Of a stretch of 64,000 nt of DNA, positions 56,121 through 63,777 are shown in pieces. The stretch's first letter is position 1, and every line of letters starts with the position of its first letter. The notes below the pieces were generated by a model that worked only from the letters and a program-made list of their open reading frames with translations, was not told the origin of the DNA and searched no databases. The position numbers and the translations under genes are program-made. The DNA is taken from the NCBI RefSeq assembly GCF_025486315.1, contig NZ_JAOOPY010000002.1, forward strand, positions 419,332 through 483,331, in the 5' to 3' direction. This DNA is from Variovorax sp. N23 (lineage in GTDB: Bacteria > Pseudomonadota > Gammaproteobacteria > Burkholderiales > Burkholderiaceae_C).

Positions 56121-57416
56121 ATGACCCCCAAGACCACCCACTACAGCGTCGTCATCGTCGGCGGCGGCCAGTCCGGCCTGTCGCTGAGCCACTGCCTGCA
56201 GCAGCGCGGCATCGACCATCTCGTGATCGAGAAGCGCACGCTGGTGCATTCGTGGCGGACGCAGCGCTGGGATTCCTTCTGCCTCGTCACGCCCAACTGG
56301 CAATGCAAGCTGCCGGGCTGGTCGTACAGCGGCAGCGATCCGCACGGCTTCATGGTCAAGGACGAAATCAACACCTGGCTGGCCGGCTTCGTCGAGCAGG
56401 TGCAGGCGCCGGCGATCGAGGGCGTGACGGTCGAGAAGGTGTCGCGTGTTGCAGGTTCCGCAGGTTCCGGCGAGGCGGATCGCTACACGGTCGACACCAG
56501 CGCCGGCCGCTTCACCGCCGACCAGGTCGTCGTGGCCTCTGGCGGCTATCACAAGCCGGTGGTGCCGCGCATGGCGGAGAGGCTGCCGGCTTCGATCGTG
56601 CAGTACCACTCGGCGCAGTACCGCAACCCGGCGCAACTGCCCGAGGGCGCGGTGCTGGTGGTGGGCTGCGGCCAGTCCGGCGCGCAGATCGCCGAAGACC
56701 TGCACCTGGCCGGGCGCAAGGTGGTGCTGGCCACCGGCAACGCGCCGCGCTGCGCGCGCTTCTACCGCGGCAAGGACGTGGTCGACTGGCTGGCCGACAT
56801 GAACTACTACGACATGCCCGTCACGCAACATCCGCTGCGCGAAGGCGTGCGCGACAACACCAACCACTACGTGACCGGCCGCGACGGCGGGCGCGACATC
56901 GACCTGCGCCGCTTCGCGCTCGAGGGCATGGAACTCTACGGCCTCATGACCGGGCTCGACGGCGACACGCTGCAGTTCCAGCCCAACCTGCGCGCCAACC
57001 TCGATCATGCGGACCAGATCTTCAACGGCATCAATGCGTCGATCGACAAGTTCATCGCGGCCAACGGCATCGATGCGCCGCCGGGCGGCGTGTACGAACC
57101 GGTGTGGGCACCAAAGGAAGAGCGCACCGCGCTCGGCCTGCGCGAATCGGGCATCACCAGCGTCGTGTGGTGCATCGGCTTCCTGCCGGACTTCGCCTGG
57201 GTCGACGCGCCGGTGTTCAACGGCCGCGGCGAGCCGGTGCACCTGCGCGGCGTGACGCAGGTGCCGGGCCTGTACTTCCTCGGCCTGCCCTGGCTGCACA
57301 CCTGGGGCTCGGGGCGCTTTTCGGGCGTGGCGCGGGATGCGGCGTACCTGGCCGAGCAGATCGACGCGCAGCGCCAGGCCGCGACCCCAGCGCCTGCGCA
57401 AGTCGCGACGGCCTGA
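56121..57416 (+). CDS. nitH: Nit1C flavin-dependent oxidoreductase (MSMEG_0569 family)
   Basis: A 431-residue two-dinucleotide-domain flavoprotein. The FAD motif is VVIVGGGQSGLSLSHCL at residues 10-26, and the NADPH motif is VLVVGCGQSGAQIAEDL near 183. FLGLPWLHTWGSGR near the end closes the FAD site. It resembles flavin monooxygenases and is the usual last member of Nit1C clusters. The proposed role, oxidising an intermediate of the pathway, is inference. Confidence 0.92.
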   Translation: MTPKTTHYSVVIVGGGQSGLSLSHCLQQRGIDHLVIEKRTLVHSWRTQRWDSFCLVTPNWQCKLPGWSYSGSDPHGFMVKDEINTWLAGFVEQVQAPAIEGVTVEKVSRVAGSAGSGEADRYTVDTSAGRFTADQVVVASGGYHKPVVPRMAERLPASIVQYHSAQYRNPAQLPEGAVLVVGCGQSGAQIAEDLHLAGRKVVLATGNAPRCARFYRGKDVVDWLADMNYYDMPVTQHPLREGVRDNTNHYVTGRDGGRDIDLRRFALEGMELYGLMTGLDGDTLQFQPNLRANLDHADQIFNGINASIDKFIAANGIDAPPGGVYEPVWAPKEERTALGLRESGITSVVWCIGFLPDFAWVDAPVFNGRGEPVHLRGVTQVPGLYFLGLPWLHTWGSGRFSGVARDAAYLAEQIDAQRQAATPAPAQVATA

Positions 57417-57496
57417 GCGATCCGTTCAACGCGCCGCCTGCGGCTGGCTGCGCCGCCATGCGGCCGGCGGCGGATGGTTCTTCTCGACGAAGCGAT

Positions 57497-57724
57497 GTGA
57501 CGCGCCGGCTCTTTCAGTTCCGCTACCGGTCGGCAGCGCACTTCATCGAGGTCTTCCGCAACTGGTACGGCCCGGTGCACAAGGCCTTCGCCGCGTTGCC
57601 GCCGGACGGGGCCGAGGCGCTGGAGCGCGACCTGACGGCGCTGCTCGAACGCCTCGACCGTGCCGGCCCCGGCGCGCTGGTGGTGCCCAGCGAGTACCTC
57701 GAGGTGGTCGTCAGCCGGCGTTGA
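57497..57724 (+). pseudogene. C-terminal remnant of a class I SAM-dependent methyltransferase
   Basis: A 75-codon open stretch starting at a GTG codon reads RLFQFRYRSAAHFIEVFRNW, followed by YGPVHKAFAALP, and ends LVVPSEYLEVVVSRR. That is the usual C-terminal end of class I methyltransferases. The N-terminal Rossmann part, with its SAM-binding glycine motif, is absent: only 80 bp separate it from the preceding nit gene. The remnant suggests a deletion that joined it to the nit operon. Confidence 0.6.
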
Positions 57725-57731
57725 AGCCGCG

Positions 57732-57902
57732 TCAGCGGCGAAGGTTGGCGGGTATCGTGCTGAGCAATTCGGCGGACTTGCGCAGCCGCTCGTCGACCTC
57801 GCGGGCCAGCCGCGTGGATTCGCGGCCGTGGTAGCTGATTGCGATCCAGACCAGCCAGACCACGCCGATCAGACCGGCGGATAGATACAGTTGCACGCCC
57901 AT
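57732..57902 (-). CDS. Small single-pass membrane protein
   Basis: A 56-residue protein. Read on the minus strand, GGAG lies 7 bases before the ATG. The first 25 residues are a transmembrane helix (LYLSAGLIGVVWLVWIAISY), followed by a charged helical tail (REVDERLRKSAELL). It overlaps no other convincing gene and is convergent with the methyltransferase remnant. Family unknown. Confidence 0.6.
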   Translation of the reverse strand: MGVQLYLSAGLIGVVWLVWIAISYHGRESTRLAREVDERLRKSAELLSTIPANLRR

Positions 57903-58051
57903 CGTCACTCCAAAAAACAGGGGGCAACCCTTGCACAGCGTCGGCGTCTTCGCAATAGGCGAACACGCAGAAATGCAACTGCCAGGCGCCGACAACGCCA
58001 TTCCCGTCCGGTCCGTGACCGGCCGTGGCGCCGCGAGGCGATGGTTTGCGT

Positions 58052-58171
58052 TCAGCGGCCCGCGCTGAACGGCAATTCCCACTCGGCCATGGCCGAGTCG
58101 GCAGGAATCGACAGCGTGAAGACAACCGCGGCGGCCAGCGAGGCAACGACGGTGACGAGGAAGTGGGCCAT
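58052..58171 (-). CDS. Possible 39-residue exported or membrane peptide
   Basis: The ATG at 58171 opens 39 codons with a hydrophobic segment (FLVTVVASLAAAVVFTL) and an AMA-E site like a signal-peptidase cut. The ribosome site is weak. It lies upstream of the other small membrane gene on the same strand. Support is limited to hydrophobicity and an intact frame. Confidence 0.35.
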   Translation of the reverse strand: MAHFLVTVVASLAAAVVFTLSIPADSAMAEWELPFSAGR

Positions 58172-58262
58172 GACCGCACTGTGCCGTGCGGCCACGTCAG
58201 GGCGTGTCAGCCGGGAGCGTGTCGCAGGCGCGTGAAATGCTTTCAGACGAAAGGTTGCGCTC

Positions 58263-58320
58263 AGAAGCTGTGAATGAATGGGCGCGTCGAGCGGGCGTGG
58301 ATGATTCGTTCACAGCTTCT
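58263..58320. repeat. 58-bp element with 17-bp inverted ends
   Basis: AGAAGCTGTGAATGAAT at the left and its inverted copy (16 of 17 matching) at the right enclose 24 bp of GC-rich sequence. It resembles the joined ends of an insertion sequence or a small MITE-like element rather than a terminator, because no T tract follows. It borders a duplicated gene tail. Confidence 0.6.
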
Positions 58321-58371
58321 CAGGGCAGCGACGCGTCGCAGGTTGCCGAGGGGGCGGAAGACGAGCGATAG
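58321..58371 (+). pseudogene. Gene-tail fragment duplicated from the small gene at 60348
   Basis: These 51 bases match 60561-60611 at 46 positions and end at the same TAG stop. They encode the tail DASQVAEGAEDER, against DASQVAEGADDKR in the intact gene. The rest of the gene is absent; the inverted-repeat element sits immediately upstream in its place. Confidence 0.65.
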
Positions 58372-58373
58372 CG

Positions 58374-59246
58374 TCAGGGGCGCGCGCCCAGCGCGTCCAG
58401 GGTCGCCAGGTCGTCCGTGTCGAGTTCGAGCGCCGCACTCGCCAAGTTCTCCCGCAGATGCCCGACCGACGACGTGCCGGGAATCAGCAGGATGTTCGGC
58501 GACCGCTGCAGCAGCCATGCAAGCGCGACCTGCATCGGCGTCGCGCCAAGCCGGGCGGCCACAGCGTTGAGCGCACTCGACTGCAGCGGCGTGAATCCAC
58601 CCAGCGGGAAGAAGGGCACGTAGGCCGTGCCGCTGTCGGCGAGCTGGTCGATCAGGGCGTCGTCGCCCCGATGCACGAGGTTGTAGTGGTTCTGCACGCA
58701 GACGATCGACGTGATCGTGCGGCCTTGGGCGATCTGCGTCGGCGTGACGTTGCTCAGCCCGATGTGCCGGATCAGGCCGCGGCGCTGCAGTTCGGCCAGC
58801 GCCGTCAGCGGTGCTTCGATCGATCCTTCGGCCGGGCCGTGCACGTCGAACATCGCGCGCAGGTTCACGACCTCGAGCACGTCCAGGCCGAGGTGGCGCA
58901 GGTTGTCGTGTACCGCGCGTTCCAGGTCCGCCGCGGAGAAGGCGGGCTTCCACGAGGCGTCGTCGCCGCGCGTGGCACCCACCTTGGTGACGATGACCAG
59001 ATCGTCGCGATAGGGATGCAATGCTTCGCGAATCAGCTGGTTGGTGATGTGCGGTCCGTAGAAGTCGCTGGTGTCGAGGTGGTTGACGCCCAATGCGACG
59101 GCCTCGCGAAGTACGGCGAGCGCGGCCGGGGTGTCCTTGGGCGGGCCGAACACGCCGGGGCCGGCGAGCTGCATGGCGCCGTAGCCCAGGCGATTCACGG
59201 TGCGGGCGCCCAGGCGGTAGGTGCCGGCGGATGCGGTGCGGGTCAT
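58374..59246 (-). CDS. Aldo/keto reductase
   Basis: A 290-residue TIM-barrel NADPH oxidoreductase. The catalytic Asp58 and Tyr63 (HLDTSDFYG) and Lys88 (VTKVG) are present. IGLSNVTPTQI and the C-terminal PGTSSVGHLRENLA phosphate-binding segment are typical. It would reduce carbonyls to alcohols. It diverges from a LysR regulator, the usual regulator-target arrangement. Confidence 0.93.
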   Translation of the reverse strand: MTRTASAGTYRLGARTVNRLGYGAMQLAGPGVFGPPKDTPAALAVLREAVALGVNHLDTSDFYGPHITNQLIREALHPYRDDLVIVTKVGATRGDDASWKPAFSAADLERAVHDNLRHLGLDVLEVVNLRAMFDVHGPAEGSIEAPLTALAELQRRGLIRHIGLSNVTPTQIAQGRTITSIVCVQNHYNLVHRGDDALIDQLADSGTAYVPFFPLGGFTPLQSSALNAVAARLGATPMQVALAWLLQRSPNILLIPGTSSVGHLRENLASAALELDTDDLATLDALGARP

Positions 59247-59316
59247 GGTGCGGTCCTTCGAGAAGTGGTGTGCCACGAATCTAGGAGCGCAGGCGCTGCG
59301 CGACAATCCTGCGCAA

Positions 59317-59335
59317 TCTGCACAGGCCGTGCAGA
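59317..59335. promoter_or_regulatory. Candidate LysR operator
   Basis: TCTGCAC-AGGCC-GTGCAGA is a perfect 7-bp inverted repeat in the 103-bp spacer between the aldo/keto reductase and LysR genes, ending 15 bases before the LysR start. It contains a T-N11-A-like core. Symmetry and position support an operator. Confidence 0.55.
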
Positions 59336-59349
59336 AATCAGGACAGTCC

Positions 59350-60249
59350 ATGGACGATCTGGCAGACCTCTCCGCCTTCCTGGCCGTCGCCCGCGAGGGC
59401 GGCTTCCGCAACGCCGCGCGCGTGGCCGGCACCAGCGCATCGCGCCTGAGCGACGCGGTCCGCCGGCTCGAAACCCGGCTGGGTGTCCGGCTGCTGCATC
59501 GCACCACCCGCAGCGTGGCGCCGACCGATGCCGGCGCGCGCCTGCTGGAGCGGCTCGCGCCCGCGCTCGGCGAGGTGCACGCGGCGCTGGACGTGGTCAA
59601 CGGCTTTCGCGACCGGCCGGCGGGCCGGCTGCGGCTCAATGTGCCGGTGAGTGCGTCGCGGCTCGTGTTGCCGCGCATCGTGCCGCCCTTCCTCGCGAAG
59701 TACCCGGACATCTGCCTCGAGGTGATCGCCGAAGACCGCTTCGTCGACGTGCTGGCCGAAGGCGCCGATGCCGGCATCCGCTATGAAGAACGGCTCGAGC
59801 AGGACATGGTGGCCGTGCCCATCGGCCCGCGCGTGCAGCGCTTCGCGGCCGCCGCATCGCCGGCCTACCTCGATCGCCGCGGCCGTCTCGCGCATCCGCG
59901 CGAACTGCTCGACCACGACTGCCTGCGCGGGCGCTTCTCGAGCGGCGCGATGCCGGCATGGGCGTTCGAGCGCGACGGCGAATCGGTCAAGGTCGACACG
60001 ACCGGGCCGCTGATCGTCGGCCTGGGCGCCACCGTCGACCTCGCCGTCGACGCGGCCGTGGCCGGCAGCGGGGTCATCTATCTCTTCGAGGACTGGCTGC
60101 GGCCGTTCATCGATCGTGGCGAACTGGAACCGGTGCTCGAACCGTGGTGGCCGAGCTTCTCGGGGCCGTTTCTCTACTTCTCGGGTCGACAGAACCTCCC
60201 GGCGCCGCTGCGGGCCTTCGTCGATTTCGTGCGGGAGACGCAGCACTGA
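59350..60249 (+). CDS. LysR-family transcriptional regulator
   Basis: A 299-residue LysR regulator. The N-terminal helix-turn-helix spans about 5-65 (FLAVAREGGFRNAARVAGTS, VRRLETRLGVRLLHRTTR). The C-terminal periplasmic-binding-like effector domain follows (VFLPPFLAKYPDI-like segment; LIVGLGATVDLAVDAA). It probably controls the divergent aldo/keto reductase gene. Confidence 0.93.
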   Translation: MDDLADLSAFLAVAREGGFRNAARVAGTSASRLSDAVRRLETRLGVRLLHRTTRSVAPTDAGARLLERLAPALGEVHAALDVVNGFRDRPAGRLRLNVPVSASRLVLPRIVPPFLAKYPDICLEVIAEDRFVDVLAEGADAGIRYEERLEQDMVAVPIGPRVQRFAAAASPAYLDRRGRLAHPRELLDHDCLRGRFSSGAMPAWAFERDGESVKVDTTGPLIVGLGATVDLAVDAAVAGSGVIYLFEDWLRPFIDRGELEPVLEPWWPSFSGPFLYFSGRQNLPAPLRAFVDFVRETQH

Positions 60250-60347
60250 GACGCAGATGCCTACGTTCACGCGCTCTGTTCTCCGGCTCGACGTCGCACC
60301 GGGGCCGGAGCAAGGTGGTGCCATTCCATCGAACGAAAGGACCCGCC

Positions 60348-60611
60348 ATGACATCGACCCCCAGCAAGACAACGCCGCCCGCGCCCACGACGGCAAAGGA
60401 CATGAACGAGGCGCGTGCGGGCGACCGCGGACCTGCCTCCGGCCGGAACATCGAGCAGAACCGTGCCATCGGCCAGGACGACCCGATGGAGGGAAGCCGC
60501 ATGGGCCGCGAACAGCACAAGGCCCGCGACTACCCGGGTTGGGGCGAGGCGGGCGATGGTCAGGGCACCGACGCGTCGCAGGTCGCCGAAGGGGCGGACG
60601 ACAAGCGATAG
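60348..60611 (+). CDS. Small hydrophilic protein of unknown function
   Basis: An 87-residue protein rich in Gly, Asp, Ala and Lys with no hydrophobic segment. GAAAGGA is about 8 bases before the ATG. The composition suggests a disordered, stress-type protein, but no family is recognised. Its last 51 bases occur again, slightly diverged, at 58321-58371. Confidence 0.55.
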   Translation: MTSTPSKTTPPAPTTAKDMNEARAGDRGPASGRNIEQNRAIGQDDPMEGSRMGREQHKARDYPGWGEAGDGQGTDASQVAEGADDKR

Positions 60612-60644
60612 CGGCAGCGATGCCGGGCGCAGAATCGCGGCGCC

Positions 60645-62642
60645 ATGCCCACGATCAAAGCGCTCGCTTCACTGGCGGTCTGTCTCACCGTCGGCACGGC
60701 CTTCGGCCAGGCCCCTGCTGCCGCGCGAACCGGACCGGCGGATGCGGAGATGCCCGGCGATGTGCTGACGAACGGTCAGGTCGATGCGGCCAGGTACCGT
60801 GCCACGGCCGCCGCCATGGGCACGGACGCCGGCATCGCCTATCGCTACGGGCCGAGCGCCGCGGAACTCGGCTCTCCCGCAGCGACGGTGACCTACGGCA
60901 AGCGGCCGGACAAGAGCTACGACCCGATCTCGGTCCGGCTCGGCTGGAGCAACCGCAGCTGCGTGTCGCCCGGCGGCTGGTGCGGCACCTGGCAGATTGG
61001 CCGTGCGCCGTCGAAGGAGCCAGGCGACTTCAGCTCATCGATCGTGAACGTCGCCTACGTGCCGGATGCGGTGCCGCCGCCTTCGTTCTTCCAGAAGAAG
61101 TACTTCGGCGTCGCCAGCCTGCAGCAGTTCGGCATCGCGCACGACGTGGTCGCCGTGAAGCCCGAGCATTCGTGGACCACCTACGACGGCCTCGCGCGCG
61201 ACGGTGGCGCCAACGACGGCAACATCGAGGCCGCGGCGCAGCGCATCGCCATGGACCAGAAGCCGGTGGCGGTGGGCAAGTGCTACGGCCGCGGCGGCTG
61301 GTGCACCAACTCGATAGCCGTCTTCGCCAACGGCTGGCTGATGGGCGTCGGCTCCAACACCGCGCACAACCGCATGCGGGTGAAGCTGGCCGACGGCAAG
61401 GTGCCGACCGCCATCGCGATCACCAACAGCGGCGAGTTCGCGCTGGTCACCGTGTGGGACACCGCCGCAGTGCGCGGCCAGATCGCGGTGGTGGCGCTGG
61501 CCGACGGCTGCCAGTGGTGCGACCCTGCCAAGGAAAGCGGCTGGGGACGCAACTGGGGCAGTGCCCGGCGCGTGTACCACGGGTTCCCTGGCCTGGGCAA
61601 CTACATCGCCGCCAAGGTGATCGGCTACGTCGACCTGCCCGACACCCTGAAGGCGCCGACCGAGATCAGCGTGAGCACGGGCAAGAGCCATCACGACTAC
61701 GAGATCGTGCGTGACTTCTGGGCGAACGGCATCGACAGCGCGGACAGCCGCGTCAGGTGGTACGACGGCGATGAGCGCAGCCGCGCGGTGGCGCGCACCG
61801 GCATGGCGGTGGTGATCAGCAAGAACGAGAAGCGCGCCGCCTTCATCGACCTGCGCCCGTTGTTTCAGTACTACCGTGCCCAGTACCTGGGCCAGGACCC
61901 GGCCGCCTGGGCGGCCATGATCGCGAACCGTGGCGACGCGCCGAACCAATGGCCGTTCGCCTTCAGCGTGGCGCCGGCGCAGGTACCGGCCGTGGTGAAG
62001 GTAATCGACCTGCCGACACGGCCCACCGCCGTCAAGCTGGGGCTCACGGCGCCGTACCGCGCCTTCATCGCCACGCAGGAGGGCAGGCTGCGCGTGTTCG
62101 ACCTCGGCACCGGCTACCTCGATCAGGCCGGCAAGGCCGTCGGCAAGCCCACCGACATCGTCGAGAAGTTTTCGGTCGAGGTCGGCAGGAACCCCACGGA
62201 CATCACCTACGTCAAGGAGCGCGGCTGGAACGAGACCACCGCGCTCTTCGGGCCGCGGGGCCTGAAGCACGATCGTTCCTACTGGGTGACCTCGCGCGGC
62301 GAGCGCAAGGCGCAACTGGTGAGCTTCGATGCGGCCTTCGGCCGCGCACGCGTCGTGAAGACCCTGGCTGACAGCCGCATCGTCGACCCGATCGCCTCGG
62401 ACGACGCAGCCAACCACGGGACCGAGAGCTACGTTCTCACGCTGGCCGACTACGGCGGCAAGGTGGTGCGCAATTACCTCTACGGCCCGGTTATCGCGTG
62501 GACCTATGGGTCACAAGACGGGTGGACCATCTGCCCGGCACCGGCCGGCTGCACGCTGCTCGACGGCAAGGCCTTCGAGTACGGCGGCGGCTACGAATTG
62601 CCGGGCAAGCCGTTTCATGCGGCAGGGGCGAACATCAATTGA
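60645..62642 (+). CDS. Large exported protein of unknown function
   Basis: A 665-residue protein with a signal peptide (ALASLAVCLTVGTAFGQ, cleaved near residue 21). The mature part has several Cys pairs (SNRSC/GGWC, KCYGRGGWC, GCQWC) and repeated strand patterns (TAIAITNSGEFALVTVWD, AFIATQEGRLRVFDLG, SYVLTLADYGGKVV) that suggest a beta-propeller. No catalytic motif is recognised. It follows the small hydrophilic gene by 33 bp and may share its transcript. Confidence 0.7.
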   Translation: MPTIKALASLAVCLTVGTAFGQAPAAARTGPADAEMPGDVLTNGQVDAARYRATAAAMGTDAGIAYRYGPSAAELGSPAATVTYGKRPDKSYDPISVRLGWSNRSCVSPGGWCGTWQIGRAPSKEPGDFSSSIVNVAYVPDAVPPPSFFQKKYFGVASLQQFGIAHDVVAVKPEHSWTTYDGLARDGGANDGNIEAAAQRIAMDQKPVAVGKCYGRGGWCTNSIAVFANGWLMGVGSNTAHNRMRVKLADGKVPTAIAITNSGEFALVTVWDTAAVRGQIAVVALADGCQWCDPAKESGWGRNWGSARRVYHGFPGLGNYIAAKVIGYVDLPDTLKAPTEISVSTGKSHHDYEIVRDFWANGIDSADSRVRWYDGDERSRAVARTGMAVVISKNEKRAAFIDLRPLFQYYRAQYLGQDPAAWAAMIANRGDAPNQWPFAFSVAPAQVPAVVKVIDLPTRPTAVKLGLTAPYRAFIATQEGRLRVFDLGTGYLDQAGKAVGKPTDIVEKFSVEVGRNPTDITYVKERGWNETTALFGPRGLKHDRSYWVTSRGERKAQLVSFDAAFGRARVVKTLADSRIVDPIASDDAANHGTESYVLTLADYGGKVVRNYLYGPVIAWTYGSQDGWTICPAPAGCTLLDGKAFEYGGGYELPGKPFHAAGANIN

Positions 62643-62661
62643 GCGCAGCTGCTGATCGAGT

Positions 62662-62705
62662 GATCAGGCCCCATCAGTGATCAAGCCCGAACGTTGGGGC
62701 CGATC
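62662..62705 (+). terminator. Candidate terminator hairpin after the exported-protein gene
   Basis: GATCAGGCCCCA and TGGGGCCGATC pair as an 11-bp stem with one bulged base around a 21-base loop. It lies 20 bp past the stop. The T-run is weak (CTCATT), so it may be only a hairpin. Confidence 0.3.
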
Positions 62706-62725
62706 TCATTCGCCCCTCCGTTCAC

Positions 62726-62938
62726 CTAGGACCGGGTTGCGAGGGAGATCAGTGAGAGCACCAGGGCGAACACCAGGCCGACGACGAGGGCCGCTTCGCC
62801 CCAGACTCGGTCGCGCCTTGGCTCGTTCGGTTCGTGCGTGCGAAAGCGAGTTGCGGGCCGCGCTTCTCTCTGAGGCTTGTCGATCCACCAGCCGAAGTTG
62901 GTATCCCAGTCTTTCTCGTGCGGTGATGGCGAACTCAT
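62726..62938 (-). CDS. Small membrane protein
   Basis: A 70-residue protein. A polar, Trp-rich N-terminus (DWDTNFGWWIDKP) and basic middle precede one C-terminal transmembrane segment (AALVVGLVFALVLSLISLA). GGTG is just upstream of the ATG. No family is recognised. Confidence 0.55.
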   Translation of the reverse strand: MSSPSPHEKDWDTNFGWWIDKPQREARPATRFRTHEPNEPRRDRVWGEAALVVGLVFALVLSLISLATRS

Positions 62939-63089
62939 GTCACCAAGTTTAGCTACGCTGCTGACATTTGGTTAACCAAAGTATTCATTCGTGCGAGGCG
63001 TGCGCAGTAGTTCACATGCGAGCGCGAACGCGCAGCTGTTCGGTGCTTGGCCCTCGGCGCCGCGACCAGGGGAAGCTGCCGGCGCCTGG

Positions 63090-63452
63090 TCAGACGTAGA
63101 TATCAACCTGCGTGCCCAGCGCACCGTCCCCAGCATCGGCTGACTTGGACCGCTCGGCCTCTTGGGAGCGAACCTGTGCCATTTGGCGCGCGGTGCTGGC
63201 TTCTGCTTGCTGGCGCTGCAGGTCCGAGATCTGCTGCTGGATCATTTGCATCTGCTGCGCCAGCAGGTCCAACTGCATCTTGATCGCGTCTCGCGCGGGG
63301 CCTTCAGGGGCGCCGATCAAGGTCGACTGCGTGTCCTGGATCTGCTTCTGGAGCACGACCAACTTCTTCTGCAGCGCCGCGATCTGACTGCCTGAGTTGC
63401 CGCCGTTGCCGCCCGCAGGGGTCGCTGCTGCTGAGCCAATTGCCTGGACCAT
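63090..63452 (-). CDS. FlxA-like coiled-coil protein
   Basis: The start at 63452 has GAGGAAG about 8 bases upstream and gives 120 residues. After a Gly/Ala-rich start, most of the protein is one coiled coil rich in Gln and Leu (IAALQKKLVVLQKQIQDTQ, QMQMIQQQISDLQRQQAEA). This is the pattern of FlxA-like proteins, whose role is poorly known. A perfect inverted repeat ACTCA-ATATA-TGAGT is at 63468-63482, just upstream. Confidence 0.65.
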   Translation of the reverse strand: MVQAIGSAAATPAGGNGGNSGSQIAALQKKLVVLQKQIQDTQSTLIGAPEGPARDAIKMQLDLLAQQMQMIQQQISDLQRQQAEASTARQMAQVRSQEAERSKSADAGDGALGTQVDIYV

Positions 63453-63777
63453 TGTGTTTTCTTCCTCACTCAATATATGAGTTCCTATCGGCACTTCAGT
63501 GATGGTTCTGAAGGGCTGAAACACGGACATCGCACTGAGTTGCGACCCATCCAGACGCGTGGCGGCGCTCCCTCTGCACCCGAATCATCCTGCTCACGAT
63601 TCACGAGTTAGACCTCGACAAGGCTGCCGGCTTAAGGTTGCGATTGGCCATGATGCAAGCAAAAATTCCTAGACCGTTGCAGCAACAGGTGACAAATAGC
63701 CTAAGTTCGGTCCGAGCCGCGCAGGACATCGCGAAGAAAAGCTATGCATCGGTTAGGCATGCCACTATTGCCCATAG
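63453..63777. other. Intergenic region between the FlxA-like gene and the insertion sequence
   Basis: These 325 bp hold no convincing gene. The left side should carry the promoter of the FlxA-like gene and the ACTCA/TGAGT palindrome. The right side is lower in GC than its surroundings. Nothing else is seen. Confidence 0.5.

Noticed and set aside
60116..61714. 532-residue open frame overlapping the exported-protein gene
   Set aside because: Arg/Ala-rich sequence without motifs; the alternative frame has a signal peptide and conserved cysteine pairs.
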